A stretch of DNA of 64,000 nt, from contig OU612070.1 in NCBI GenBank assembly GCA_914767715.1, positions 28,446,025 through 28,510,024 on the forward strand, in the 5' to 3' direction. Below, one piece after another: positions 11,792-23,119 of this stretch; the stretch's first letter is position 1; each line of letters opens with the position of its first letter. This stretch comes from Membranipora membranacea (Eukaryota; Bryozoa; Gymnolaemata; Cheilostomatida; Membraniporidae). The position numbers and the translations under genes are program-made. The notes under the pieces were generated by a model. It was not told the DNA's origin, ran no database searches, and saw only the letters and a program-made list of their open reading frames with translations.

Positions 11792-13910
11792 GGTTTCAAT
11801 CTGGCTGCATTGAGCAGAACCGATAAATGAATGTTTGTGTGGGGAGCATTATTAATTATACTTCTCTGAAATTCTAACAAGGTAACATAAAAATATGTTT
11901 GTCTCGTCAAAGTGACACCATTATTACACCCAGCGGATATTTAATAACATAATATACAACAGTATACTCATAAGCTAATAATTAAAATCCGTCAGGAACA
12001 CACCTCAACCCTATGCTTATCCTATGTGAGGTTTCCTGTGTTGTTTGTCCTTTATCTATATCTGGAAATAATATATATAATAATGTGTATACTACAACAT
12101 TCATAAATATATACATATATATATATATATAGATAAGCTTGGGCATGAATTCCATCCTACAAGTATCCTCTTGAAGATTCTGCCAAGAGAGAAACAAAAC
12201 ATTACTAATCTATGCAAGATGTCGTTTAATAATTAAAAAACATTTTTCTCGGAGAGATGGCAAACCTAGACTGAGGTGTGAGTTATAAAAAGTGAGCTGC
12301 AGTAATACTGAACAGATGGGTACTGGCTGGGTCTATCAGAAAGGAAGAGTTGTTTTGGTTGTTATCGCTAATGTTATTTAATTCCTGGATTGTGCATATT
12401 GTCTGTGATGGTCCTGTCATTCTCCTGCTACAAAGTCTTTGGTAGCCATCATTTGATAAAATGGCAATCTGCTACGAAGCCATTTGGCTGCAAAATTTGC
12501 TGTTGGGTGGAACTGTGACAGTCACGCCCGGAAATTGAAAAATCGTGAAAAGGATGGGTATTTGTCAAAGCTCATGGCCATTCTACGGAGATGTGTGGCG
12601 GATGGCGGTTTACAGGATATATTTTAGTGTAATAGAGAGATCCACCTGGAGATGTCGCAGCTCCAGCCCTTCCCGAATTACTCAAATTACTATCTTGAAC
12701 ACTAAATCCCAAAGTATGCCCATCTAACTACCCAAAAAACTGGACCAGCCTGGGTTAATCAGTTGTGACCTCTTCAAGGTCACGACACATACCTGTCTGT
12801 CATTTTCATAAATTCATATTTATCCTATCATATTTATCATATATACCTATCACATCTAACACAAATATCTTTGATAGTTTTGCCAAGGAGTAGTCCTTGG
12901 TTTGACTTTTCAATTCTTCTTCTTATTTCATGCGATTCCCTGTTCATTTGGCATGTAGAGACTGGCTGGAGTGAAGAATATTTATTTAAATCCAGCCTCG
13001 TGATCACATAACCAATAGACCAATAGAAGCAAATCGGACAACTCTTGATTTAATCCGAACTCAAAACTATTGTTATTTATTTTCGAGATGGCATTTCTTA
13101 ACAAATGAATTTACCCAGGCTGTCCAGGCATTCTTTTATCTAAAAACGTTCCGAATAAGAAGATATCCGCTTGTTACTCGTACACATGGATCCGGCATAT
13201 TCTGCTCCTTATTGCTTTCTGCAGCAGCAGCAACCAAGTAGTGTGGTTTTTGAGATTATTAATGTAGCTGATGTTTATGTTGACTTATTTAAAGGCTACC
13301 ATTCATTTGTTTCAACCCTATTATTTGTTGGTATTAACAATATAATAATACTAGAAATGCCCGATCATAAATGCCACAAAACTTCAGGGGTGTGGATGAC
13401 ATACACTCCGGTTGTCGATTGGCGATGTCATTTTAAGTACAAATTAAAATGGCTGTCCTATTATGTGGCAGACCTCTACATACAATTATTCTCAGAGATT
13501 CAGCCACATAATATAGCGCAACAAACATCTTTGTGGAGGACTACAGCCAAATAGTATTCTCCACCTGCTTGGTGGATAGCATATTGAGGTATAAAAGTGA
13601 AGTAGAAAGAAAAAGAGTTTAGATTACTAGTCACAGTCCTTGGCATGAGAGTTAATCAGGTGTTGAACACCTGTACACTTTTGGAGGACTGGATGTTCCG
13701 AATATTCATCTGTTTTTTGGATGATTATCAAGCTTTTTTTAGTGCCTTACTTAACAATTATAATATACTATGTACCTCTAGTCAAAGTCACATTGTATAT
13801 AGTTTGTGGAGATGAAATTTAATGATGTAGTGGTTGTAAGTAGTAATAAATAGGTACCATAACAGAACAGTTAAACTACAAAGTGGTTGTTATGTAAATA
13901 AAATCTGGCT
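11792..13910. other. intergenic, no gene seen
   Basis: The stretch upstream of the lectin gene holds an (AT)n run near 12113-12133 and an everted pair TGACCT-n5-AGGTCA at 12766-12782, which resembles nuclear-receptor half sites. A 127-codon plus-strand frame at 13171-13554 has no recognisable domain, no splice context and ordinary intergenic composition; I do not call it a gene. Confidence 0.4.
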
Positions 13911-13914
13911 TCAC

Positions 13915-13985
13915 CGCGAATTGTACTCAGACCTCTCTCACTGTGATCAAACACGCTAACCGCTCAGCCAAGCCGGCCCGCTGAA
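13915..13985 (-). repeat. tRNA-like short interspersed element
   Basis: Read on the minus strand, TGGCTGAGCGGTTAGCG matches an RNA polymerase III box A as in tRNA genes, followed at tRNA-like spacing by a degraded box B. The acceptor stem does not close, so it is a SINE head or tRNA pseudogene, not a working tRNA. Confidence 0.5.
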
Positions 13986-14084
13986 TATTACAAAGCTCAG
14001 TGCGAAATAATCCAGGTGGCTTTCTACACGTTCACCTCCAACCATAAATGACCTATTTATAGCTTGAAAAAACCTCAGACCAAT

Positions 14085-15020
14085 CAATGACTTCTAGTTA
14101 ATTTAAGTGAACCACCTCCAAATCTATTGGGGAGACTCAAAATAAACATTTTAGTGGGAGGTCTAGTTTCTGTCTTGTAACTTCCAGTTAATTCTATTTG
14201 ACTTCTGGCTTGTTGAGTAAACCTCCTCCAAATCGATTGTAGAATCTAAACCCCTGTTAGCAAGACTAGTTCATATCACGGACTTTAGACAGGTTTCAGA
14301 AACTAGACCTCCTGCTAATTGGTAAATTTTAGTCTCCAATAAACTTGGAGGAAGTTATTCAACTTGCCATAAGTCAAATGAATCTATTTATTTATTTTGG
14401 TGAAAAAACTAGAAGTTACAAGATAGACACTAGATCTCCTGTTACACCACCTGCTAAAATTTTTATGCTATACTCATCGAAAGTTTTGTAGGAGGTTTTC
14501 TCAAATCAACAAAAAAATGACCAGATAGAAACTAGACCTTCCGATAAAATGTGAATGTTAAACTCAACAAAATATTTGATTGAGGTTTACTCATATTAAC
14601 TTAATGTTACTAGATAGGAACTCAACCTCCTACTGAAATGTAAAATCTTTTGCTTGAAAGATTTGGAGGAGGTTTACTAAAATTAATTCAAAGTTAAGAG
14701 TTAGGAACTTGACCACCTGCTAAAGCGTTGATTTTAATTTTCCTTTTTATATTTCGAGGAGGTTCACTAAAAAAAACAGTAATAATTTTGCAGGACCAGA
14801 TAGAAACTGGACCTGCCAAACTGTTATTTTTAGTGAACCTCCTCGTCATGGTCAAGTTCCTAACTCATAGCTTTGTGTTATTTTGAGTAATCCTCCTCCA
14901 AATCTTTCGTCAAGTCTAAAATCAACGTTTTAGTAGGAGGTCTGACATGCGTTCTGTGGCTTACTGATAGTTTGAAAAACACTTTCTCCAAATCTTTTGG
15001 TGGGTTTAAAATAACCACTG
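14085..15020. repeat. minisatellite of about 90-bp units that switch orientation
   Basis: About ten diverged units share a core of ACCTCCT, an AT-rich middle and GGAGGAGGTT(T/C)ACT. Units at about 14085-14260 and 14816-15020 have one orientation (AACCTCCTCCAAATC); the block at about 14290-14815 has the opposite one (GGAGGAGGTTTACT near 14347, 14488, 14583, 14666 and 14757). The tract is therefore both a tandem and an inverted repeat and could fold into long hairpins. No transposon ends were seen. Confidence 0.7.
14755..14845. repeat. long hairpin at an orientation switch point
   Basis: CGAGGAGGTTCACTAAAAA (14755-14773) is perfectly complementary to 14827-14845. The match extends inward with AACAGT/ACTGTT, and an inner imperfect stem CAGGACCAG/CTGGACCTG brackets a 7-base loop. 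It lies where the minisatellite changes direction. Confidence 0.75.
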
Positions 15021-15285
15021 GGAGAGGAGATCATTTCTCGGCATATTGGCTTAGATCAAAGTATCACTGTTTCAGTAGCTTGCTACACACACACAGTTCA
15101 AGAGGTGTTTTAGGCCTCACAGATCTAGGATGTATTCTAGTTTTCTAAAACTGTCTTGCATCTTCCCTCTTTAGGTGCAGCCCAATCTTCTGTTTCTTAC
15201 TTAACAGCAACACTGGGATATGAGGTCTTATAGTTGTCCCACCCTACCATTGAGGAAGGCAACTCCCGTTCGTTTACATGGTAGA

Positions 15286-15405
15286 CCAATCAGGAGGCTC
15301 AGAATTCCCCTTTCCAATTGGTCAGCAAAAATACCCTGCCCCAGCATAAAGTTGTGCGCCGTCCCTGTCTAAAGACCAAACCAGTCTGGTTCCGAAGCTA
15401 TATAA
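15286..15405 (+). promoter_or_regulatory. CCAAT/TATA promoter-like cluster with no gene attached
   Basis: ACCAATCAG (15285-15293), a palindromic CCAATTGG (15314-15321) and TATATAA (15399-15405) follow one another at spacings typical of a strong plus-strand RNA polymerase II promoter, with AACCAGTCTGGTT between. Transcription would be expected near 15430. No convincing reading frame or splice pattern follows within about 1.5 kb, so the target may be a non-coding RNA, a distant exon, or nothing. Confidence 0.35.
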
Positions 15406-15429
15406 TGAGGCAAACTAGTCGGAAGTTGA

Positions 15430-17215
15430 CTTTTTAATGCAGAACGTTTTTCAGCAAGAGACAGTTATTTCAGTCAAGGGTATGCCTATTGTTTCAGTCA
15501 CACTGGAGAGATCACACATTCTCGAGAGTCACCATTTACAGACAAATACTGACAAATACTCCTTGCAACTTCAAATTGAGCCATGAACAGCATTGATGTA
15601 CACCTTACATACTGACATAAGTATACTTGCAAGTGTAGATGAGACCACAGAAACAGAGAGAATCAGATGTCTTCGTTTTGTTCTACTCTACTCTCACAGA
15701 TCAACATAAGAAACGTAAGAAACTGCAGATACCTGTTTGTGTCCAACACTGCCCTCTTCTCATCTGCCTGCAGTTAGTTGAGTCACACTCAAAGTCACTA
15801 GTTTGTTAATTAGTGCAGCAATGTTCAGCCAATATGTCTGACTGTAAGTGAGTGGTTGAGTTGAGTGCTTCAGTTGTCGAGGTAATTTTCATCTCAAAGG
15901 TAATGAGGTATATTTGGCCTAAATCAAAAGAGAGTCAGCTCACATTACACCAGACCAGAACTCACCTAATTTTCATCGAGACTGCATTACATGTGCATGG
16001 TCAAAATCATTCCCACTCACCCTGTTGAGTCGTTGACTGTGTGTGCGTAATCCATTGTGACAATATTTTTCTGCAGCACCACTGTATCCACTGTGTTGGG
16101 GCCATTTCTTACAGAAAGGTTTGCCTGGAAGATGAAAATAATTTGCGTGTGCCACTGCCCAAGGGTTGAGAGCTTCTTCCGGTTGGGTGGCGCCTGCTGT
16201 CTGAGTTTATTCCTTGCTGAACATGTATTTCCTTGCTTGTGTGTGTGAGCACCATTTGGTCAGGTCTCAGAAATGTTGTATAGTTTGTGTTATAATATTT
16301 TTTTTTATTCTGCCCAAAGGATGGAAAAAAAGAATGCTTGTAGTGTGATGAAAAGTAATTTAATATTTAGGATAAGATGCAGGAACAGCTAGTTTGTTCA
16401 GGGACTAGAGTGACAGCTGTCCCTTGATATAACATTAGAAACTGAGAACAGGTAATAATGGATGAGCTTTTAACCCATTATGACTTTTGTGCCCGTGTTT
16501 GGTAGAATAGACTGTATGACCTATCCTTTTTTTTTTTAGAATTGTATTATTCACATACAAGTTAGAATGAGAGAGCAGTTGAACTGAGTGCAAATGGTTT
16601 CCTGAGAGTAGGAACATCCCATGGTGTTTTCAGGGTGAGTGTTTGTCAAAGAATAAACGTTGTTTTATGACCGTTCACCTGTTCGCAGTCTAGCTTCAGA
16701 TTGGGAGATTCAAATTGCACCTACAGCACGACAATGGAAGATGAATACAATGTTGGATTATTATTGGGAGCATATTGGTCTTTACCTGGCGACTCGAACA
16801 ATTCATAGGCAAGAACATAGTTGACCTTGCGTTCGAACGCGACCAAGGACGTAAGTAGTTTTCCATTATAGCCATATTGTCAAACATTGATAGCTTTGAT
16901 AAGGTGATGATTCTCATCCATCATTAAAGGGATTAGGTGTTAATGTAAGTATATGTTACCAGGGCTTTTTGAAGAGGAAAATAATTTTTCATTACTTTCA
17001 ACGAAATGCTGTTCAATCTTATGTAGTCAATCAATAGGGCTTAACTGTATTTATTTCTTTGTTTTGTAATATAAGAGTTTTCCTTCTTCAGACTATTAAT
17101 TCTGTCCTCCATCTCGACTATCTCCGCGCTGTAGGAACATACTCAATGTACTCGAGTACAAATGGGTCACCATGATGATCTTCCATTATTGGCTTGTATG
17201 TATCTCACTTTCAAT
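15430..17215. other. no gene or repeat recognised
   Basis: Downstream of the promoter-like cluster only short frames occur. A T tract lies near 16522-16530. I see nothing supportable here. Confidence 0.35.
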
Positions 17216-17219
17216 CACA

Positions 17220-18345
17220 CTAATTCATAGGACTTACCTCCCCTGTCTTCATTGATCACCCAGCTTGTTGAGAAATAAGTGGGGAGGTGGGAATTATTTC
17301 CTCATTGATGTTGAGAGAACAACTCTTAATAATAATAACTAGAATTTTATTCTGGAAGCATGAAGGTTGCGCTTCAGACAAAATTCCATCAAGGAATGGC
17401 AACCATACAGATGAGATGTTTGTGCCAAATTCATTTGGTTGTGTTATGAAAAGTTTTTTAACTGCCTTGAACCCATAGGCATCTAGCATTAGAAGCATGT
17501 ATACTGTGCGTAGTTGCATGTTAATGTCCCAATTCAAAAGTGAAAGTGAAAAGCCCTTGAGAATTGAGAATATTTCATAATATATGACCTTAAAGATGAG
17601 AAGTCAATTCAAGTAATGATGTCTAACAAGGAATTTCAGCTCTAGTTTGCATTTTGATATATGATATAGTCTATTTACTCATACAGTAAAATTCATCGAT
17701 AGTGTATCATTTAGTTCAATTTTATTACAAATGAATTCACATGGTCAAGCCTATCTAACAAGCTTTGTTCTCTTTTGTAGGCGTTATTGTAATGAAAATG
17801 GACAAGTCTGGTATGAGGTGCATCTCGTATTTCATTCGTCAAATAGTGAGATGGAAATGGCGTGATCTGTAAGAACTATTTATGGGATGGGACACTTTGC
17901 GATCTGTCATTTGTGACTTGCCTGTCTTGACAAGTTATGTTGATGGATGAGGGGGAACCCTACAACCAAACTTGTCAAGACAAGGTAATGTGAATTAACT
18001 AAACACCTAGACCTATTTATTGTCTGTGTCAAGCCTTGCGTTCTCATAGCGTCTCAATTAAAACTCTGACAGACTGCTTTATCTTATACCCCATGTTCAT
18101 GTGAGTGAGCCCAATTTATGTTGATGTATTATGGATTCCCATACCTATCGTGTTACTTTCCCTCCACCGATTGACACAATTGTGTATTTGCTTCTAGTTT
18201 TTAAGGATTGCCAGAAACTCGATGGTACCGAGGCGCAATAGTGGAATTTGTGACAAGATTGCCAATAAGCTAATTTGAAATTGATGAGAACAAAAGCAAA
18301 GACACAATGTAATACATTCTATGGTAAGTTTTTTTATTAAATACA
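17220..18345. repeat. dispersed repeat family, copy 1
   Basis: This stretch aligns by eye, with gaps, to about 50676-52090 in the same orientation. Shared landmarks include CTCATTGATGTTGAG, GAAGCATGTATACT, ACAAGGAATTTCAG, TCTCTTTTGTAGG, a CTTGACAAG hairpin and CAAAGACACAAT. A third copy is split between about 45600-46262 and 48022-48590. In copy 1 a minus-strand frame (17256-17537, 93 codons) has frame-shifted similarity in copy 3 (VYML, AYGFKAV, SEAQPSCFQ), which suggests an ancestral coding segment. The element class is unknown. Confidence 0.6.
17923..17982. repeat. hairpin inside the dispersed repeat
   Basis: TGTCTTGACAAGTT (17923-17936) is perfectly complementary to 17969-17982. The same hairpin is present in copy 3 (51673-51686 with 51737-51750, one mismatch). 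Confidence 0.6.
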
Positions 18346-18404
18346 TCCTAACATCCTAAAATATAACATTCATTATTCAGGCCTTGCATTCCCTAGCAGA
18401 GGTA

Positions 18405-18505
18405 TACACCCGCCCGAGGGTGCTGGGGTCTGGCACCAATCGCCGGCTGGCAGTGATTAGTATGCACACTAACCGATTACGCCATCTCACCATTCACAAA
18501 TAAAG
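18405..18505 (-). repeat. tRNA-like short interspersed element
   Basis: On the minus strand, TGGCGTAATCGGTTAGTG resembles a polymerase III box A, followed by a GC-rich stretch unlike its AT-rich surroundings. It has no complete cloverleaf. A SINE head derived from a tRNA is the best reading. Confidence 0.4.
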
Positions 18506-18829
18506 AATGGGTTGATGGTGCTAATGAGCATGCCCGCTATTCACTACTCAGAGTTGTGTTCTCTTATCCCACAGCACAGTTCATTCCACCATCGCCACCA
18601 TATGCAACACAGCGTGCATCTTAGGGTTATTTGCTTTACATGACACATTGCTGGGACTCCTGGTAGTGAGCTTTAATCAACTTATAGTAATTAACTTGAT
18701 ATAATCAAAAATTAATCAATTTAATTAAATTAAACTCAAAAATATATCTTTTAAAATACAGCGATGTGCTTCAGGACTTCATCAGCTCCCTTTCCTGGTT
18801 ATCATATTTACATATCCCTGGATTCACCA

Positions 18830-19275
18830 CCACCAAGTCGGGCGTCCTTCTTTTAAAACTTCATTGGTGCACAATGCCTTAATTACTAAAAGTTTTTTTT
18901 TCCTCTTTTTCATCACTGTTATTGTGTCACTATTCAAACTTCACTGAACAAGACTACAGACTGGTCTGGTCGCACATTTAGTCTCGTTGGCCACCGGGCC
19001 TTATCCATGTGCTTTTGGAATGATAATACCACCAAATTAGTCACACTTTTAGTCCAGACAGTCATCTATTGTGTTTGCGGTTCTCAAGGCTGAATCAAGC
19101 TTATGTTGTATTTATCATGGAGGTCCCTTTTATTATTTTGGTTGGATACACCCAGATTTGCTCAGGTTTTTTTTATGTAAGAGGCCTCCAATTTGTTTTA
19201 TTAGTTGACACGAGGTTAAATGGCATTTCTAAGAAATCTATTCCTATTCTGATGCTCGAATCCAAACCTAAACCC
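18830..19275. repeat. duplicated segment shared with 33.6 and 35.1 kb
   Basis: Landmarks such as ATCACTGTTATTGTGTCA, ACAGACTGGTCTGGTCGCAC and a GGTTGGATACA-type stretch recur near 33600-33910 and, shorter, near 35105-35285. It marks the left border of the 19-37 kb duplication mosaic. A piece of the Gypsy-linked block (CAGTCCAACTCTGGAATACAC) follows at 19275-19385. Confidence 0.55.
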
Positions 19276-19564
19276 CAGAATAAACAGTCCAACTCTGGAA
19301 TACACTGAGAAACAATGAAAAATTGACATGCCACAACATACGGAATTATCTCAATCAAATCCTACTATCACATCCCGACAGGCAAAAACTTACCGCACTG
19401 CTTGGAAGATAGAGGCTGAGTGCCACCAGCCACCAGGTATAACATTGAGAGTGTGTGGACAACATTTTAAACAAAACCTTACAATTATTGGTCTTTCCAA
19501 CCACCAAAGATATAGAGACTATTTTATTACGCTGGACATTAGAGACATTCAGTTTGAGCAAGGT

Positions 19565-20013
19565 TGGTAGCGCCCCGGCTATAGCTCCTATGATAATTAA
19601 CTACATAATATAGATACATAATACCCATATGTCATTTCAAATAAATAATTAGAAAAGCTTTTAAGTATGCAAGAATTAAACTGCCGCTGCAGGTTGATTT
19701 TTCATTAATGATTAAAACTGCCACACAGATATACAAATATCCTTGAATAGCTATAGGTGTTATAATATTAATTGTCTGTTCTGTTGTTAAAAGACTGTGT
19801 AACGTGAGGTGTACTTAATAAAAGATATAATATAAAAGGCATGAACAAGACTTTGTATGTTCACTCGCCACGTGCTTCTCCATTACTGACGTGCTACTCC
19901 ATTACTCTACTCCATTACTGACTCCATTACTGACGATTGTTGTCTAATCAGTGTTGTTGGAAAAGACTCCAACATATCACACTAATACAATCAGTCCCGC
20001 TTCAATACTATTT
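19565..20013 (+). mobile_element. LTR-like element, copy 1
   Basis: It starts at TAGCGCCCCGGCTATAGCTCC and runs through a shared AT-rich body (AAGAATTAAACTGCCGC, ATATAAATATCC-type segments, a TATAAAAGGC TATA box) to CTTCAATACTAT. Length, internal TATA box and recurrence suggest a solo long terminal repeat. The terminal TG/CA dinucleotides are unclear, so a non-autonomous element is also possible. The right flank is a fragment of the E3 exon-like piece (described at 24775-25470). Confidence 0.5.
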
Positions 20014-20625
20014 TCCTGAGTTCTTCTATAATCCGCAACATAATCTGTAGCACGACATGAACCTCTCTCGATCCTCCACGAGCCATCTGAAGTGTGCTGT
20101 AACATCTTCTTCATTATACAGGAGTAGACCAGGTGATTGGGGCTGGAGAGCACTTAGTGCCTCTGACATCTTCAATATCTTACCAGTGAATCTGTCAATC
20201 AGCTGAGTGTTAATGACTGTTTGACATGGTGACTTTTTTGTTATACATATATAATTATATATATATATGCATACATTTTATTTGCAATCACCAACATCTG
20301 AAGATGTTCTCCCTGATGTGCAAGAAGAAAGCAAACAAAATTGAATCAAGGAATTAGAAATTCTAACACCATCTAATGAAAATAAATGGTTTGAATTTAA
20401 ATGTATGGTTAATGATGAATGCACATGTTGAGTCAGACCTTGAATATTCTAAATGCTAAATAAATTAATCTTGCCCATCATTGATCTTTTCAAAATATGA
20501 CACGATGTGGTCAGGATTTAATGGCAGACCACTTGAATTGACTGCTGATTGGTACTGCTCATCGCTAACAGACTTTACCCTAAACATTCTGGGTTTTTTG
20601 CCAAACTGCACCTGGATATTGATGA

Positions 20626-21364
20626 TTAATATCTAGCTGCAGAGCCTCTTCCTCCACCCTTTAACATTGCTACGTTCATCTCAAGAGAAGAAGGGTCTAT
20701 TGTCTTCCTAGCAGATGACCCTCCAAAGGTGTCTTTCTTCCAATCAGAAACAAGTTTTGTGTCAGTCACATCCCTATCTAGTTCAATCATTAGTTTTGGA
20801 GTCTCAGATCTGAAATTGTATTTTCTTACTTTCTTGATGATGGTTGTACAATGGATTATACTCGAATCCCTTTTGATGGTGCCCATGTATGTCTTGGCAA
20901 TATTTTTAACTGTGTAGTTTTAAGGATTGAAGTTTGGGTCACGCTTTTCTTTTTCCTCTTGTTTAGCTTTATTATCTTTTGACTTGCCCCTGGACATATC
21001 ATGAAGCTGGCGACCTAATGGATTTTTTTAACTCTTTTTAATCCCTGATCATTTCATGAAGGGAAATGATCTGCATTACCAGATGTAAAATCCATTGCTC
21101 CAGCGTCCTTATGATTGCTATGTTGTGGTGAATGACTTTAGGTCCATTGTTCAGCAATGTGATGATTTGTTCTCTTTTAAATTTCAGTGTACTTTCTACA
21201 GACTCTACCCATTTCGTTGGAGCGGTGAATTCACTCTGTATATGATCATGTATCGCATCTTCGGTTTTGGTCAGTCGTTTTGGTAACTTGAATTGAGTCT
21301 TCTCAATTTCCCCAATTTTATCAAGAAGATTGTTGATTGTATTATAATGGGCATAGTCATACAA
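20626..21364 (-). pseudogene. broken frame with coiled-coil segment, possible retroelement ORF1 or gag remnant
   Basis: Three minus-strand frames follow one another: 21364-21038 (108 codons, helical, with QFKLPKRLTKTEDAIHDHI), then about 21020-20920 (charged, GKSKDNKAKQEEKEKRDPN), then 20886-20626 (86 codons, ending GGGRGSAARY). Read together they resemble a basic coiled-coil protein broken by frameshifts and stops. They lie between LTR-like copies 1 and 2, which would fit the interior of a small retroelement, but they run opposite to the LTR TATA boxes. I do not recognise the family. Confidence 0.35.
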
Positions 21365-21374
21365 TTTGGGTAAG

Positions 21375-21828
21375 GTAGTAGCGTCCAGTCTATAGCTCCT
21401 ATAATAATAATATTAAGGTCTTAAATAAATGATATAAATACGTTATATCAATATTTATAAATTCAAATATATTATGAGAAAAGATTTTAAGTATCTGCCA
21501 GAATGATGTAAGAATAAAATAGCCACAGCAAGTTGATTTGGTTAATCCCCAGCGAAGAAAGTCATTAATGATTAAACCTCACCATAGATATATAAATATC
21601 CTTGGATAGTAAAAGTTGTTATAATAGTAGGCTAATAGTCTGTTGTTGAATAATAATAGTCATTGTTAAAACACTGAGTTTAGTGAGTGTGAACGTAGTA
21701 AAAGGTATAATATAAAACGCTTAACAAGCCTCTGTTTGTTCACTAGCCCAGTTCTACTGCATTGCTGATGGTTTGTTGTCTAATCAAGTGACGTTGGAAA
21801 AAGATGGACAACTCCAAGTTATTTTCTG
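21375..21828 (+). mobile_element. LTR-like element, copy 2 (diverged)
   Basis: This copy begins GTAGTAGCGTCCAGTCTATAGC and shares the body and TATA box (TATAAAACGC) with the other copies, but is clearly more diverged. It is the nearest upstream candidate LTR to the Gypsy RNase H fragment at 22.5 kb, about 0.7 kb away. Confidence 0.45.
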
Positions 21829-21889
21829 GAGGTCTTCTGTAATCTGCAACATAATTGTTGCCTTAGGGAGTTTGTCATACTGGCAGGGT

Positions 21890-22480
21890 TGTGCAGCGTC
21901 TGAAAGTATCATGACATAAACCTCTCTTTGTCTTCCACAAGCCATCTGAAGTGTGCTGTATCATCATCTTCATTATACAGGAGAAGTCCTGGTGATTGAG
22001 GCTGGAGAGCACTTAGCGCCTCTGTCATCAGACCTCTGTCTTCTGGATCTAGATCTGTGCCAGCTAACTGCGAATAGCTACCATATTGACAAGGTGGGGT
22101 TTGCGATAAAAGTATTGGAAACTCTTTAGTTCGAGTTTAGCTTGATGAACATTGATGCTGATGGATTGGTCGAGAAGCCTTTTCATGTTCAGATTGGTTG
22201 ATTGAGGCACCATGTTGATAGCAAAGAAACCCTGCCTTATCTTACCAGTGAATCTGTCAATCAACTAAGTGTTAATGAACAGAGTTTAGTGTTAATCAGT
22301 CACTGCGGCTCCAAACACCGTCTTCTGCAGTTGTTTGACATGATGTGGCTCCAGCTCTTTTCGCGATTAATTTCCGAAACTGCACCTTCACTTGTGGGAG
22401 CACTAAGCTAAACTGCTGCACTGAAACTGGTGAACCCCTGCGCATCGGTCCACAGCTGCAGAAGGAGACAACCATTTCTC
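21890..22480 (-). pseudogene. decayed exon module of an unrecognised gene
   Basis: Minus-strand pieces of the same unknown protein found throughout 20-36 kb: parts of E3 (SPGLLLYNE), E2 (AISQ...DLMTEA) and E1 (CPKQLEPHHVKQL-type). All are interrupted by stops and shifts. The Gypsy fragment lies immediately to the right. Confidence 0.5.
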
Positions 22481-22516
22481 CAATGCATGAAAAACTGGTT
22501 GATGTCAAAATGAACC

Positions 22517-23119
22517 GTGTTTGGACACAGGTTTATTCATTCCTACTCCGAGGTGGCTAAACCGCTAACTCAGTTATCTGCAGTGAAACCTAGCATTTTC
22601 ATCGGGACCAAGGAGTGCCAAAGTGCCTTTACTCAGCTCAAAACCTACCTCAGTACTGCACCCATTCTGGCGTACCCAGACTACAGTTTTCCATTCATTT
22701 TGGATACCGACGCTAGCAATGTTGGCTGTGGAACTGTACTCTCACAGGAGCAAATGGGAGCGGAGCAAGTGATTGCATATCATTCAAAGATGCACTCTCC
22801 AGAAGAAGTTAACTACTGTGTGACTAGACAGGAACTGCTAGCGATTGTGAAGGCTCTGAAACATTTCAGACCGCATCTGTATGGCAGACGCTTCACGGTT
22901 CGCACAGATCATGCGTCACTGACATGGCTAATCAGGACTCCTCATCCAACTAATCAGCTTGCTAATTGGCTGGAGTTGCTGTCCGAGTTCGACTTTGAGC
23001 TAATTCACCGCAAAGGCCTGAAACATAACAATGCAGATGGACTCAGCAGACAGGAGTGCAAGGACTGCAAGCAAGCAAGAATAAACAGTCCACCTCTGGA
23101 ATACACTGAAAAACAATAG
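22517..23119 (+). mobile_element. Gypsy-type retrotransposon fragment: RT connection and RNase H
   Basis: A 200-codon open frame. It begins with the end of the reverse transcriptase (RFIHSYSEVAKPLTQL) and continues with the Ty3/Gypsy RNase H domain: FILDTDASNVGCGTVLSQ holds the first catalytic Asp, TRQELLAIVKALKHF the Glu, and FTVRTDHASLTWL and NNADGLSR the other conserved positions. By family knowledge RNase H degrades the RNA strand during reverse transcription. No integrase follows; the frame stops 20 codons after the RNase H. The last about 40 bases recur in at least five other places in the window, so the fragment was part of the unit that was duplicated. Confidence 0.85.

Noticed and set aside
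12766-12782. Everted repeat TGACCT-n5-AGGTCA as a nuclear-receptor element
   Set aside because: Matches half-site consensus but lies in a region with no gene within reach and no second site; listed only in the intergenic entry.
13171-13554. 127-codon plus-strand frame starting MLLVHMDPAYSAPY
   Set aside because: No recognisable domain, no splice or promoter context, and base composition like the intergenic surroundings; expected by chance in this much DNA.
13915-13985. Functional tRNA gene
   Set aside because: Box A is good, but the acceptor stem does not pair and box B is degraded; a tRNA-derived short repeat fits better.
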